DNA of 64,000 nucleotides from Azolla caroliniana (Eukaryota; Polypodiophyta): NCBI GenBank assembly GCA_043228905.1, contig JBHGNT010000009.1, positions 21,204,001 to 21,268,000 of the forward strand, read 5' to 3'. Shown piece by piece: positions 11,412 to 23,048 of this stretch (position 1 is its first letter; each line of letters starts with the position of its first letter). The notes under the pieces were generated by a model. It saw only the letters and a program-made list of their open reading frames with translations, ran no database searches and was not told where the DNA came from. The position numbers and the translations under genes were made by a program.

Positions 11412-11711
11412 ATGCTAGCATACTCGTCTGACCATCAACCCTTTCACACGTGCACATTGCACCTTGTCGATTTTGTCCATTCCATACGATTTTTCACACC
11501 GTGTTTTACAGTGCCGAAGAAGAACACCACATTGCACTTTATCCAAGACCTGCAACCTATCAACAAAGTGAAGATTCAAAATGCAGGAATCGGGCCGACA
11601 ATCAATGAGTTCATGGAGGCCTTCGCCAGAAGGTCTATCTACGCAGTCGGCACCCTATACTCTGGGTACGACCATAGTGTCATTTATATTGATGCAATAG
11701 AAAAAGTTTAA
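11412..11711 (+). pseudogene. Truncated gypsy-type RT fragment
   Basis: Encodes a palm/fingers fragment with FTVPKKNTTLHFIQDLQPIN and a degraded SIYAV...LYSGYD motif, as in a Ty3-like RT. It is a different family from A and B. It stops before the catalytic YxDD box. It adjoins the right target duplication of B and is probably part of an older element into which B inserted. Confidence 0.6.
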
Positions 11712-12740
11712 TTTCACTCTTAAGCTTGCAAGCTTAGTAGCATGTGTTGTTAGTTCAATTTACATTATGTTGATCATCTAATTTATTCTCATGGTATTTT
11801 TTCACCTTTAAAGCGATGCCAACAATAATACCAATTTTCAATTGTTCAATTTAATATGATTCCAATCCCTCTTCGCTTCATTTATAACAGACATATTTGA
11901 GATACCTAATTACATCTTTTATTTATCTAGCATGGAATCTAGTTGTTCATGAAAGCACCAAATATATTGACTCGGTGCATTAGGATTAATTGTTCATATG
12001 GAATGGTAAAGGCATATATCTTCACCAACACACTTGGGGTGCGAGTGTGATTATATAAGTTGACTCTTGATTCTTAAATCTGCTTTTTGAAACTGTCTTT
12101 TCACGTATGCTCAATTCAATAGAAGTGAGGTCTGTCTCCTTCTCATCCACATTTACATCACAAACATGCACGCACGTAAGAATTGACACACTCTCTTGCT
12201 GATAATCTGTGGGCAGTTTGGTAGTGTGATTATATGAGTTCTCATTAGCAAAGGCACTCTCGTCGAGTCGAACCTATAATGAATGGGTGAGGGAAATCAC
12301 ATGCCAACCTATAACGGCCAAGGCATATATGTATGTACATAGCATAATATGGGTAAAGATGCTACATAAATAATAATGTGGGATGGTAATGTACATTCCA
12401 GATAGAGTAAGTTAGATATATATATATATGGGTGTCCATAAATAGATTAGAGATATGTATTTTGTCTTGGCGTCCGTATAGAGATAAGCATCCAAAACGC
12501 TTCGGCGCGTGTGTATCTGCCGTACCAGCACGATTCGGCGCGTGTATATGCCGTACCACCACGTTTTTCTTTTCTATTTTGTTTTTTAACAATAATGCAC
12601 AGGCCACGGGCCTCTTTTTTTTTATCGGATAAGACAGAGAGAGAGCGACTCTCTCTCTCTCTCTCTCTCTCTTATCCGACGAAGAAAATGACAGAGGGAG
12701 CCAATGAATTCCATGTAGGGTTTCAATAGGCCGATGATCC
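11712..12740. other. Intergenic, upstream of lectin-aerolysin gene
   Basis: AT-rich, without convincing coding potential. Contains a TA tract (12415-12430), two similar segments around CTTCGGCGCGTGT (12497-12575), and an inverted repeat at 12622-12679 (CGGATAAGA ... TCTTATCCG) whose arms enclose AG and CT tracts. Confidence 0.5.
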
Positions 12741-12848
12741 TATATAAATGTCATGGCCCTTCCATCATCATCATCATCATCATCAGCAGCTTCATTCATT
12801 GACAACCCTAAACCCTAAATCCCAAACCCTAGACCCTAAATCCCATCA
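12741..12848 (+). promoter_or_regulatory. TATA box and 5' leader of the lectin-aerolysin gene
   Basis: TATATAAA at 12741-12748, then a (CAT)n run (about 12766-12783) and three telobox-like AACCCTAAA motifs (12804-12840) directly before the ATG. In plants telobox motifs near transcription starts are common in genes expressed in dividing cells. The functional reading is inference. Confidence 0.55.
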
Positions 12849-15134
12849 ATGGCGACTATCGCATTACCAACTTCCCCTACATTGGTGTCGGGTGCTAGCC
12901 TTCCACGCTTCATAGCACTCCAGGCGGTGTATGGGCTGGCGGGTTTCTACTTGGTGGTTGAAGTGCGAAACGGGGTACCGTACCTCACCTTCTCGGCCGG
13001 GACGAAGTCGCGCATGGTCGCCCATGAGGTGCTCTACAATGCGAACGAGGCGGGCGTGGTCATGCTCCGCGCTCCCAATGGCCGCTTCTGGCAACGCAAC
13101 TCGTCCAACCACATTGTGGCCGATCGCGAGACCACACCCTCGAGCCCCACTTCCGACCCCGCGTGCTACTTCAAGATCTTCCGCAATGCCACCGGACACC
13201 TTCTCTTCCAATCCATGCTCGATAGCAAGTACCTCAAGTGGGTCAGCATCAATTCCATCCCCAATTCGTTACATGTGTCCGCATCCGGCATCTTGGATCT
13301 CAATGCCGCGATCAAAGACACATCGGCCGTCGATTTTGCCGTGGTCCTTCCGCGCTACGTCATGTTCTTGGGCGACAATGGCATGTAAGTTTATCTTGGC
13401 TGTCTTTCGAGCCAGGTTTTTAACTTACACACACGGCACTTGAAAATGAATATCATGACGATGCATATTAATAATTTTGTCACAATATTTTAAACATTAG
13501 AAATAGTGGCTGGCCGTTAAATATAAATAACAAGCATATCGCACATAAAATAAAACAAAGAAAAAATTAATGTAACCACCTAGTATTGGACCAAACATTC
13601 TTTTGACACTACAAACTTCCCTATGTCAAACTCTTCTACCTATAAAATGTAGCACATAGTGATCATAATGTGGTCTCTCTTTTTATCATCGAATTATTAT
13701 ATATACAAAATTGTTAGTACTTTGTTAGATACTACTTTAAATTCCTACATAATTCATTCATTCATTGACACCGGTGTATAAGGTATGTGGGGGACCACTA
13801 TGAGCGTGAGACAAATTGGCTCAAGTTCGACAAGGACACCCCGCGCTTGGCTGTTACTCACGAGGTCATCCCTCTTCTCGACGGCAATGTCGTGGTGCTT
13901 AACATTAACGTCCAGAAGTTCTGGAGGCGCAGCCCCAACTGGATTTGGGCGGACGTGGACAAGCTGTCCAATGCTCTCAATAACATCGATTGCCATTTCG
14001 ATATCCTCAAGCTCAGCAGCACCCTGCTCGCCTTCCGCTCTCTCGCCAACAATCTCATACTCAAAAGATACACCGATTACTGGGACAACATGCTGTGTGC
14101 CATTGGCAGCAGCATCAACGATAAGACTACTCGCCTCATTGTGAAGGAAGCCGCGGTCAGCCGCAAGCTCTTCAACATAAAGTACCTGCTGAATCTGGCG
14201 GAGGTCAGCGACATCACGCCAGTTCTTGTCGGATCGGGATCCTTGTTCAATGACACCGATCTCACCACAGATTTGCAGGTCCAAGTTACCCTCACTCAAT
14301 CCGTGTCCAATTCGCAGACGTGGTCCACATCGAGCACCTTCAGCACCTCCTTCACTGTGGGCTTAACCGCTGGCATCCCGGAGGTGGTCGCCGCCAATGC
14401 CAGCATCACTATAAGCACCGAAAGAACCATCTCCACAGAGATGGGCACCACCATATCCAATTCTCTCACATTCCAGACCACCTACACCGTCAAGGACGTC
14501 CCACCCCGAACCGAGGTGAACAAAAAATAATCTCTAAACGCCTTTCTTTCTGTTCCTATCCCTTCTTTCCCCCAAATTCTTCTAGAATGTTCTAGACGCA
14601 ATACTTTAATCTCTCTAGAATGTTCTAGACGCAACACTTTAATCCATCTACAATGTTCTAAACACCACCACCATTATTCACTCCTTCTAGAATGTTCTAG
14701 ATGCCATTTTCAATTCGTCTAGAATTCAATCCTTCTAGAAGAGACACGCCATACCTTGGAGAACTGAGCACAATATTTCTAGAATGATCTAGACACAATA
14801 TTTCTAGAATATTCTAGTCACCATTTTAATTCCTTATAGAATGTTCTAGAAACACACTACAAGGGTAACTCCACTCTCTCGAGTCCATGCTCCTTAATGA
14901 CGTTTGTTTTTCTTAAATTTTTGTTTTAAGCATTTGGGTGGGTTTTGATGGGTGTAGGCCAAGGTGGAAGTGCAATGCACTACTGCCAAATGTCGTGTTC
15001 CCTTCACATACACGAGCAAGGACACGCGCATCGATGGCATTGATATGCCCGCAGTCGACAACGTTGATGGCATCTTCGAAGGCGTGAATGCTTTCAACAT
15101 ACGTGGCGTTGTTACAACGGTCAAGAAAAATTAG
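12849..15134 (+). CDS. Amaranthin-type lectin fused to aerolysin-like pore-forming domain, three exons
   Basis: Exons are 12849-13384, 13783-14515 and 14958-15134. Introns start GT (GTAAGT; GTGAAC) and end AG, the phases fit, and the total is 481 codons. Exon 1 begins like amaranthin lectins (LPRFIALQAVYG), and a second lectin-like stretch spans the exon 1/2 junction into exon 2. The end of exon 2 and exon 3 are Ser/Thr-rich alternating beta sequence typical of aerolysin-family proteins, with a likely membrane-hairpin segment around 14330-14440. No signal peptide is evident, so the product is probably nucleo-cytoplasmic. Such fusions occur in several plants and are linked to stress or defence. 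The natural ligand and any pore activity here are unknown. The gene looks intact. Confidence 0.82.
13385..13782 (+). other. Intron 1 of the lectin-aerolysin gene
   Basis: Donor GTAAGT at 13385, acceptor AG at 13781-13782. AT-rich, with no ORF or repeat of note. Splicing joins the codon split 2+1 and keeps the frame. Confidence 0.8.
14580..14852. repeat. TCTAGAATGTTCTAGA repeats in intron 2
   Basis: About eight irregular copies of a palindrome built on TTCTAGAATGTTCTAGA, spaced 20-45 bp, fill intron 2 (14516-14957). TTCnnGAAnnTTCnnGA matches the heat-shock-element pattern. The same repeat family fills the matching intron of the duplicate at 16420-16700, so it predates the duplication. Confidence 0.8.
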
Positions 15135-16269
15135 ACAACCAATGGAGGCAGGACAAGCATCTAGCATCTTACCATTATCACTCTGAATCTAACAATGCTT
15201 TGTAGATTCTCGCATAACTTCTCAGCCCTAATGACACCAACTTCCTTTGCGACGTGGCATCAATCAAATAATAGAAACCTTTCTACTTCAAATTTCTATG
15301 TTGCAACTTTTGTTGTGTTGTTCTAGCCACAACCCTAGAATAACATGTTGCCAAACTTATGTTACTAATGCTCGTTCTTATGTTTGTAATTTCTTCTTCA
15401 TTTCATTTGAATCTCATTGCCACTCATATAGTGCTTTATAATTTATGTCGTATTTGTATTGACTACATGCAATTGACTAAAATAAATATCACTTGAGTTC
15501 TTTGCCAATTCATTCTCTGTGAGAATTTCTCATAAATAGAAAAATATGAGCAAGCTCTATGGTTAGAAGAAATACAATGATATGTAGTATGTAGAGTTTG
15601 TACATTGTGTGATACAATGGATTGTACGAAAATGGCAATAGTGTCTAGTTAGATAATTGATCAAGAGGTGAGTAATAAAAATATAAAAGAAAGCACAAAA
15701 AAACACTTAAGGTACTTCAGATGGTAAGAGGTATCCATTGGAATGAAAAGATCGAGGGTTTATATCTAAGGTAATAAAGGTAATATCTAAGGTAAAAAAC
15801 ACTTAAGGTACTTCAGATGGTAAGAGGTATCCATTGGAATGAAAAGATTGAGGGTTTATATCTAAGGTAATAAAGCGAGGAAAACCTTCTTGACAAACTA
15901 TCAAATAAAAAGAGGATATGATGTTAGACCCCCTCTCATGAAAAGCAAACAAATTCTAGTTATAGATTTAGACTCTAATATAGAAAAATGAAAAGAAAAG
16001 GAATGAGCTAGGCTAATCTAATGGATGGCAAATAGACCATCACCATAGCTTGGAACCAAGCGAAAACCGGTTTATAAGGACTCTTCAGAGGGTCTTTTGT
16101 AAGATATACGTAAAGCTTTGAGTTAAAGGGATAAAAAAAATTTATGGCCGAGAAGATGTGAAGTGAGGATAATGAATTCATGAAAGATCATGCGGAAAAT
16201 AAAGAAGTGTGTGTTGCTTGTTTTCTATTTTGTGTCTCAGCACAGTTGTTGTTTACTTCTTAAGTGTAT
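15135..16269. other. Spacer between lectin gene and its duplicate, with a tandem duplication
   Basis: Non-coding. A block of about 80 bp (CACTTAAGGTACTTCAGATG ... GGTAATAAAG) occurs twice in tandem, at 15702-15779 and 15797-15875, nearly identical. Nothing else is recognised. Confidence 0.6.
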
Positions 16270-16966
16270 ATCATTTCAGAAAGAACCATCGCCACAGAGA
16301 TGGACGCTACCATATCCAATTCTCTCACATTCCAGAGCACCTATACCGTCCAAGGTTTCCCACCTCGAACCGAGGTGAAAAAAACTTAAAATGCCTTCTT
16401 TCTGTTCCTCTCCTTTTCCCCAAATCCTTCTAGAATGTTCTAGATGCCATATTCAATCCTTCTGGAACGGCTGAAGGCCATATTTCATCCTTCTAGAATG
16501 TTCTAGGCACAATGTTTCTAGAGGCCATATTTAATCTTTCTAGAATATTCTAGAACTCTACGAGGGCAACTTCATTCCAAGGTGTCCATGCTCTTTGACA
16601 ATGTTTGTTCTAAGCACCATAGAATATTCCTAGAATGTTTTAGACGCCATAGTCAATCCTTCTAGAATGTTCTAAACGCCATACTTAAACCTTCTCGAAT
16701 ATTTGACAAAGGTAACTTCATTCTGCCGCGTGCATGCTCCTTGACGATGTTTGTTCTTTTTTGTTTTAAGTATTTGGGTGGGTTTTGGTTGTAGGCCAAG
16801 GTGGAAGTGCAATGCACGAAGGCCAAATCTTGTGTCCTCTTCACATGCACGAGCAAGGACACATGCATCGATGGCATTGCTATGCCCCCGGTCGAGAACA
16901 TCGATGACATCTTTGAAGGTGTGAATGCTTTCAACATACGTGGTTTTGTCCATGGGCCAAATCTGT
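16270..16966 (+). pseudogene. Partial duplicate of the lectin-aerolysin gene (end of exon 2, intron 2, exon 3)
   Basis: 16275-16370 matches the last third of the aerolysin-type part of exon 2, up to the same donor site (GAG/GTGAAA). 16420-16700 carries the same TCTAGAATGTTCTAGA repeats. 16796-16966 matches exon 3 with its acceptor (TTGTAG) and ends in TAA with a different C terminus. Lectin exons and the first part of exon 2 are missing, so it cannot encode the full protein. It could still be spliced if transcribed from upstream sequence. Confidence 0.82.
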
Positions 16967-17257
16967 AATTCTAAGAAATGTAATAGGAAGTAGGTCAAAG
17001 TAGGTGAACAACCGTCAGGAACGAAGTCAACCGCAGTATGTGCAACCAAGAACGTGAAGAAGCAAAGTGCACCGAAGCAAAGAGGAAGGAAAAACCTATG
17101 AAAAGAAGAACAGGAGAACAAGACAAGGGAGAGAGAGACATAAGAAGGGAACTACAGATCGTGATTACAGATTCTGAGGGTCTAGGACACACTAGTACTT
17201 TGCTATTATTTTCAATCGTGGGCCGTGTATCTGTACTCATAATATTATAGTTTTGGG
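16967..17257. other. Unrecognised spacer
   Basis: Purine-rich stretch with a short Lys/Glu-rich open frame (17038-17250) that resembles nothing I know. It ends where a copia-type LTR begins. Confidence 0.4.
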
Positions 17258-17901
17258 TGTTGGGAGACAGGTCCCTCCGGATGGGAAGGGAGAAGAACAG
17301 TGCCGACGAACAATCTCGGCCGAGGCCGAAACCGGAAGAGGAGTCCCGGCTACGGAGAGCCGGATGGTGCAGACCCAGTGTGAACCGGATGAAGAGTACC
17401 CGGCTACAGAGAGCCGGATGGTACAGACCCGGTATGAACCGGATGAAGAGACATATTAGTAAATATGTTTCTGATAGTCCATTGCGGCTACATTTGTAAA
17501 TAGCCGAAAAGTCATATTAGTATAAATATGACTTAGGGCAAACTTTTAGATCGTTGTTGTCATTCTTGTTGGTGTAAGTATAGAGAGTGTGCGTAACTGT
17601 ACAGAGAGAGAGAGAGAGAGAAAGAGGTCGTTGCCTCTGTTGTAACCGCCGCCTGTGGCGAAGATCCGTGAGCACTTGGTCGGTGCCTCAGTGAACTCAC
17701 TGTTGTACATACTTACATAGTGACAGTTTGCAGCCTGTGGGCTGCCGTGGTTTTTCCCCCTAGTTTGGGGTTTTCCACGTAAACATCCTGTCTACCTTTT
17801 CTCCCCTTTTGTGTCGCGCGTTTTATTTCCCGTTTTCTGTGTATCATTCTAAGCTCGGTTGTGGCCGAGCGTTGCGCATAAGGAGCCTTGAGTTCCCGAC
17901 A
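17258..17901 (+). repeat. Copia-type LTR (family X), solo or truncated
   Basis: Starts TGTTGGGAGACAGG and ends GTTCCCGACA. It matches in opposite orientation the LTR at 23049-23721 plus 45570-45586. It contains TATAAATATGACTTAGGGC, a short (GA)n run, and CTCGGTTGTGGCCGAG near the 3' end; the last is shared with the LTR of the copia element at 40033. No matching 5-bp flanks are seen, so the junction with element Z is secondary. Confidence 0.82.
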
Positions 17902-18524
17902 GTCCGCACCCAATTTCTGGAATTATTCCACCAAGAGATACCGAAGCGGGAATTTCTTTGTCAATTTTATACAATCGCTCAAGGAGCTAATGAAACTGTG
18001 TCCCAGTTTGTGCGCCACTTTCAAGACCTGTACTGCCAACTCGCACAGGATGTCTCAGTGAATCATTTGAAAGATACATTTCTGGCCGGCCTCCGTGAGC
18101 CTCTACGCACAACGTTGCCTCTTACGTATTTTTCTCAGAAGACCATCGAGCAAGTGGTCGCCTGCGTCCTTGCGTTGGACATCATAATAATTCGTTCACT
18201 ATGGGCGCACTTCAAACCGCCTTGCCAACGATCGAGGAAACTGAGTTCCGGCAAGCGTTGCAATGCACGATATGTGCCAAATCTAGCCACTCTGCTCTTG
18301 ATTGTCCTTCACAGCCACATTGCCCCATCTGCCATTCAAGGGTCCATACGGTGGAGCAATGTGAATACAACATGCTGAACCAAACAAACACGGCCCCAGT
18401 CCACCAAATTGAGCCCTGCGCCAACCACACACAACCTCATGAGCAACCACCTCCACGGAATAGGGAGGCAACACGCCGTGGGACGAAGACAGGCCCCACT
18501 GCAACAAGGGGGGCAACCACATGA
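17902..18524 (+). pseudogene. gag: Gag fragment of element Z
   Basis: 17905-18190 encodes the second half of a retrotransposon Gag domain (FLELFHQEIP, VSQFVRHFQDLYCQLAQD). After a frame change, 18201-18524 encodes two CCHC knuckles (CTICAKSSHSALDC and CPICHSRVHTVEQC), an unusual double set. The N-terminal half is missing at the LTR X junction. Confidence 0.72.
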
Positions 18525-18997
18525 ATGATCGTTGGACTTGTCATCAGGACCACCACCACTGCTACAGGGATCACGATGGCAACGTCTACGATACACCTCG
18601 GCATTCACGGTACGATCGATAGGTGACTACACACAGCAAGACCCAGCAATCCCAGTGGGATATTCAGGACTCAATTCGACAACACGCTAAGGATTGGGTT
18701 GACGACGCCAATAACGCCAACATCGACTAGATGAAAGCCGAAATAGTAGAAGCAAAGAAACGAAATCCCAACCAATTGCAAACAACAAACTCGGATCTAC
18801 CCAACTCAAACATTTCGGATCACACTAATCCTGACCGCATTTGGCAGGCGCTTGCGGGTTCCCAAATATCCATGTCGCTGCACAAATTGCTACACCTATA
18901 ACTGCTCTTCAAGGAGACGGTTCATTCCCTCACAACCGGTCTGGATCCGACTCACCCCTCAGTCAATCTCACGGCCCTGGCACCAGGGCCTCCCCTT

Positions 18998-19543
18998 ATG
19001 GATTCCCAAATTCCGGCAGTAAAACTCATTATCCGCGGTCACGGAATTCTTGGATGCATTATCGATGGTGGGTCAGGTGTAAATGTTATTAGCGAAGCCA
19101 CATGCAACAAGATCGGCATCACTCAATGGGAGTCATGTCCATTTTGGTTACGAATGGCAGATACGAGATCGGTGCGACCGATAGGGCTCATACGCAACCT
19201 GGAATTTATTTTGGGAGGACATACCTTCACCGTATCTGCAGTTGTCTTATGCCTCGATGCGTTAGGCGCTTACCCATTCCTGCTGGGAAGACCGTGGTTG
19301 CGAACGGCCAACATAAAGCAACACTGGCAACACAATATGATTTCATTTGGGCGAGGAAAAGCCAAAGTCCGCATCATTACAAAAGCACGTACTTCAACCC
19401 CTTCTGACAATAGCACACTATATGCGAAGGGAGTCCACATGTTAGATGGACTGGCGGATGACGAAATGAACACTTTTTTGAACAAACACCCTACGATCGT
19501 CTCGATCTTCCAAATCGACGTTCTTTTGGCCATAGAACCATAA
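18998..19543 (+). pseudogene. Protease segment of element Z
   Basis: Aspartic protease-like fold with the active-site variant DGGSGVNVIS (usually D-[ST]-G; here DGG), flanking IIRGHGILGC, and the later LLGRPWL motif that normally closes the retropepsin domain. The Gly in place of Ser/Thr may reflect decay or a lineage variant. Sequence before it (18525-18997) carries several stops. Confidence 0.65.
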
Positions 19544-19669
19544 TTAGACAACGCAATAAACCATGAAGCTCCCCACGAGCCTGACCACGATTCAATGAAA
19601 GAACTACAATAGGCTCGTGACGCACTTGATCACGAATTAGCAATCTCATAGAGAGTAAAGGCCTCCACC

Positions 19670-20087
19670 TTGGAAGAGGTTAATCTCGCCTCCCCTTTCG
19701 AGCCACGTCTAGTAAAAATTGCCAAGGATCTGGCAATCAACGACCGATCAGCCCTACTTGGATTGCTCACAGAATATCAAGACGTGTTCGCATGCACGTA
19801 CAACGATATGAGGGGCCTTGACCCTCAGTATTACCAACATCAGATTCACCTCCAGAAGGATGCATGGCCAATCCAGCAACGCCGTTACCGAATGAACCCC
19901 AACTACACGGCTAAAGTGAAAGACGAGCTATATAAACTTCTCAATGTCGGGTTCATCTGGCTGGTGGTTAAGTCCCAAGGTTAAGTCCCATTGTGGTCAT
20001 ACCGAAAAAAAAACAGACAAATCCGGGTATGCGTGGATTACCGAAAGATCAACGCAGCCACGATTACGGATGCCTTTCCACTTCCAT
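19670..20087 (+). pseudogene. RT N-terminal segment of element Z
   Basis: Contains LLTEYQDVFA, IHLQKDAWPIQQRRYRMN and, after a frameshift, a VDYRK-like stretch ending at the insertion of element Y. The frameshift coincides with a 13-bp tandem duplication (AAGTCCCAAGGTT) at about 19970-19990. The RT continues at 46587. Confidence 0.75.
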
Positions 20088-20906
20088 TGTTGTAGTGTAA
20101 TTCGCACACTACGTAAAAAATTGCATTTTTGGTCTCTCCAAATAGGGCATGGAGTACCCGGTGAGAATCAGAAGGAGGAACCGGTAAGGACCGGACCCGG
20201 TAAGGAGACCTGGTGAGAACCGGATGAAGAGACATATTTGTAAATAGAAGAAAGTATAAAAATGTATATTACATGCATATTTATAATGTAAAGCCTTGCC
20301 ATTACACTAACATATCATTAGTGTTAAAAAAATAAACGTCCCACATAGAAAGGTAAGTTCACGCTAGGATAAACTTTAGTTAGAAGAAAACGCATGATAA
20401 AAGAAAAAGCTACACATGCACATGTAGCGTGCATGAACACCATAATCGATAAAAACGCATCAAGTTAGAAAAAGTAGGATCGCTTTAAAAAAAGCATGTT
20501 AGAGAAAGCATAGAGTCTATCTATAGAAAAAGCATACATTGTTAAGACTCACTTATCACTATATAAGGATGAGGAGCACAATGTAATGGATGTAGAATAT
20601 TTGGAAATTGGATTTATTCCCTAAAACACCAATTAATAAAATATAATCGTGGGATTCACGAAGTTTTATATAATCTATCTCTTCCAATCTATGATAAATT
20701 GTCATTAGGATTCTAAATATTAATAAATCTGATAATCTATTCTTGTGGGATTCACAAGTTTTTAATATCTCTCTTTTAATCAAAATTCATATTCTTATAA
20801 TCTATTCATAACCAAACTTGTCTCAAATTCTTCTTTCTCGTAGTGCAAAACCTCAGTGGTTCCCACCCGACTCACACAACGATCTGGCGCCAAAAGGCAT
20901 GAGACA
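20088..20906 (+). repeat. 5' LTR of element Y
   Basis: 819 bp from TGTTGTAGTGTAATTCGC to GAGACA. It matches 45708-46586 over most of its length. It lacks two segments present in the right copy, one near 45850 and one of about 33 bp near 45930 that is tRNA-like. Confidence 0.82.
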
Positions 20907-21556
20907 AGTGGTGAACCCGACGTGAAGGCGGGTGGCAAGGAGATGGAGAATCAACAAGAGGCGATGAGGATAATGACGATGATGATTGAGTGGATGCAAC
21001 AAGAGCAACGTGCGATGTCGGCAGTAGAGCGGCTTGTGCAACGAAACGGGCAATTCAATGGAAATGATGTGTCACCCTATCTACGTGACTATAAGACGGA
21101 GATGATGCGATGTCGGATACCAGAAGGATTGCAAGTGATATCCTTTAGTGTGGTGGCCTCGGACAAGCTGCAAGAGAGCATATACGAGATACGACAACAG
21201 AACACAACGTGGGTGTCCTTTGAGAAAGCACTATTTGAGAAGTATGACTACGAGAGATCGATGGGACGAGATCGACACGAGTTTGTCCAGTGGGTGGCAT
21301 CGACAAAGACTCACCGAACTGTGACACTAGCATTCTTAGAGTTTGAGTATCATTTTGCTCAACTCTAAGAGCGGGAACAAAGATCAGTGGGGATGGATAA
21401 AGTCCTAATGTTCGTAAGATCAATCAATCGAAAAGAATGGATGGACATCGGGATCGAACTCGAAGACGATGACGGTGCGAATGGTCCTATTTAGGATTGG
21501 GCTGAAGTCGAAAGAGTATGCCGAAGACACGATAAGAGGAAGACAAGAATCTTGTG
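20907..21556 (+). pseudogene. Gag-like ORF of element Y
   Basis: Starts near MENQQEAMR and reads to a TAA at 21366-21368. In the same frame it continues with homology to the copy at 5110-5742 (MDKVLMFVRSINR) to about 21556, with another stop. Shared motif VERLVQRNGQFNG. Predicted helical, with no zinc knuckle. It probably forms or joins capsid particles. The function is inferred from position after the leader. Confidence 0.65.
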
Positions 21557-21844
21557 AACAGCAACATGGCCCATGAGGGATGGTAGATTGAGGAAAAACG
21601 ATGTAGCCGATATGAAGACAGAAATACAATATGATGGGACCACGGGAGAGAGTGTGGAACAAGACACCCTCTTGTCTTGTGAAAGAACGACGACCAAGGA
21701 TAAGGCCGATAAGCAAAGAGTGGCGAACACCACTTCAAGTGGAGAAGATGATTTCAGGATATGAGTGTTTGAGACATCGGGTGAGAAAGAGGTAAGCATA
21801 ATCGAGCTTGCATAATTGATGGATATAAAGAGTGCAAGCAGGAC

Positions 21845-22852
21845 TTGATTGAGGAGGTCGCCACGAAAGATGACATCGAATCGGAGGTGGCTATGGACGA
21901 ATTGATGGCATATGACCGTATCGAAACTTTCTCACCACTGATTCCAGAGTTTCTGGCGGTTGCGTTCGAAAGGCAATGTGAGACTGAAGAGACGGAAGGT
22001 GGCGGAGAGAAAATGAAGGTCGAAGCCGATGTATACGACGGAGAGATAGTCGAGAAGGTGGGTATGGGTGAAACAATGGAGGACGGTAATACAAAGGATT
22101 CCTGCCCACTAATTCTAGACACTTCGGCAGTTGTGTCCAAGAACCAATGTGAGACCGGAGAGACGGGAGGTGGGCGCAAAGAATGTAAAGCCGGAAGTGG
22201 GTCCGGACGGAAGATGATCCGGCCGGAATTCCGGTATAAACGAAAGCTGAAGCAAGCAGAAGTGGATTCGGACAAAATCCGATTCGTCGAGTTCGACGCG
22301 GACGGAAATCATTCCAACCGGAAGCCGATTGGACCAGACCGATCCGGAAAGAAGTGTCGAAAGTCAAACCGGTCGAGACCGGTGAAAACAAAGAAAAGAA
22401 AGCTAATCCGGACGGAAACCGATCGGTCGAAACCGACCCGGAAGGGGACCAAATCGGTAAAAACAGATCAACTGAGTCCAGTTCGGGTGAATATGAATCG
22501 GAATGGAAGCCGATTCAACCGAAAGACGATCAGGCGAGGCCGATCCGGAAAAAAGTCAAGGTTGCTAAAGATAAGGAAGAGGCCAAGCAAAGGCACTACC
22601 ACAGACGACAAGGACCAAGTGGGCCAAGTGGATTTGAAGAGTGTTACCAAGGATGAGATCTTAACAAAGATGATGACCTTTAACATGAAGATTATCAACT
22701 CTAACGCGAGATTATACGACAAAGGTAAACAAAGTGGGAAGCATGGCACATGCACAAGACAAGAAGGGTTATGCTCAAGAGGATCACAAGGAGCCATGAC
22801 AACCGGCCATGGCAATGCAAAGAGAGAACAAAGAATATGGTGGATCGGATAG
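21845..22852 (+). CDS. Charged ORF of element Y, function unknown
   Basis: 335 codons. The first half is acidic (Glu/Asp-rich), with a repeated phrase around PLIPEFLAVAFERQCET and PLILDTSAVVSKNQCET. The second half is strongly basic (KTKKRKLIRTETDRSKPTRK), as expected for nucleic-acid binding or nuclear targeting. No known domain is recognised. It may be the C-terminal part of the Gag of this family. Confidence 0.4.
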   Translation: MIEEVATKDDIESEVAMDELMAYDRIETFSPLIPEFLAVAFERQCETEETEGGGEKMKVEADVYDGEIVEKVGMGETMEDGNTKDSCPLILDTSAVVSKNQCETGETGGGRKECKAGSGSGRKMIRPEFRYKRKLKQAEVDSDKIRFVEFDADGNHSNRKPIGPDRSGKKCRKSNRSRPVKTKKRKLIRTETDRSKPTRKGTKSVKTDQLSPVRVNMNRNGSRFNRKTIRRGRSGKKSRLLKIRKRPSKGTTTDDKDQVGQVDLKSVTKDEILTKMMTFNMKIINSNARLYDKGKQSGKHGTCTRQEGLCSRGSQGAMTTGHGNAKREQRIWWIG

Positions 22853-23048
22853 CGACAATGGTTCGGGTGGAAAGAATGGATGTGCTCAAAATGGAGAGAC
22901 AAAGTCGACATAGCAAGAGAAACGGAGGGGATTGCGAGTAAAGGAGAAATACGAGAGCCGGCAACCGGTAACCGGGCGGAGCAAGCAACTGAAAACCGGA
23001 AACCGGACATAGCCAACAACCGAACAGAACCGGAAACCGGGCGGAGCC

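Noticed and set aside
12804-12840. Interstitial telomere repeat
   Set aside because: Only three imperfect AACCCTAAA motifs directly before an ATG. Telobox promoter elements are the simpler reading.
12864-13211. Minus-strand ORF over lectin exon 1
   Set aside because: Shadow of the exon; no domain and no promoter support.
17258-17901. 5' LTR of element Z
   Set aside because: No primer site follows it, Z's gag starts mid-domain at its border, and its sequence is copia-like while Z is gypsy.
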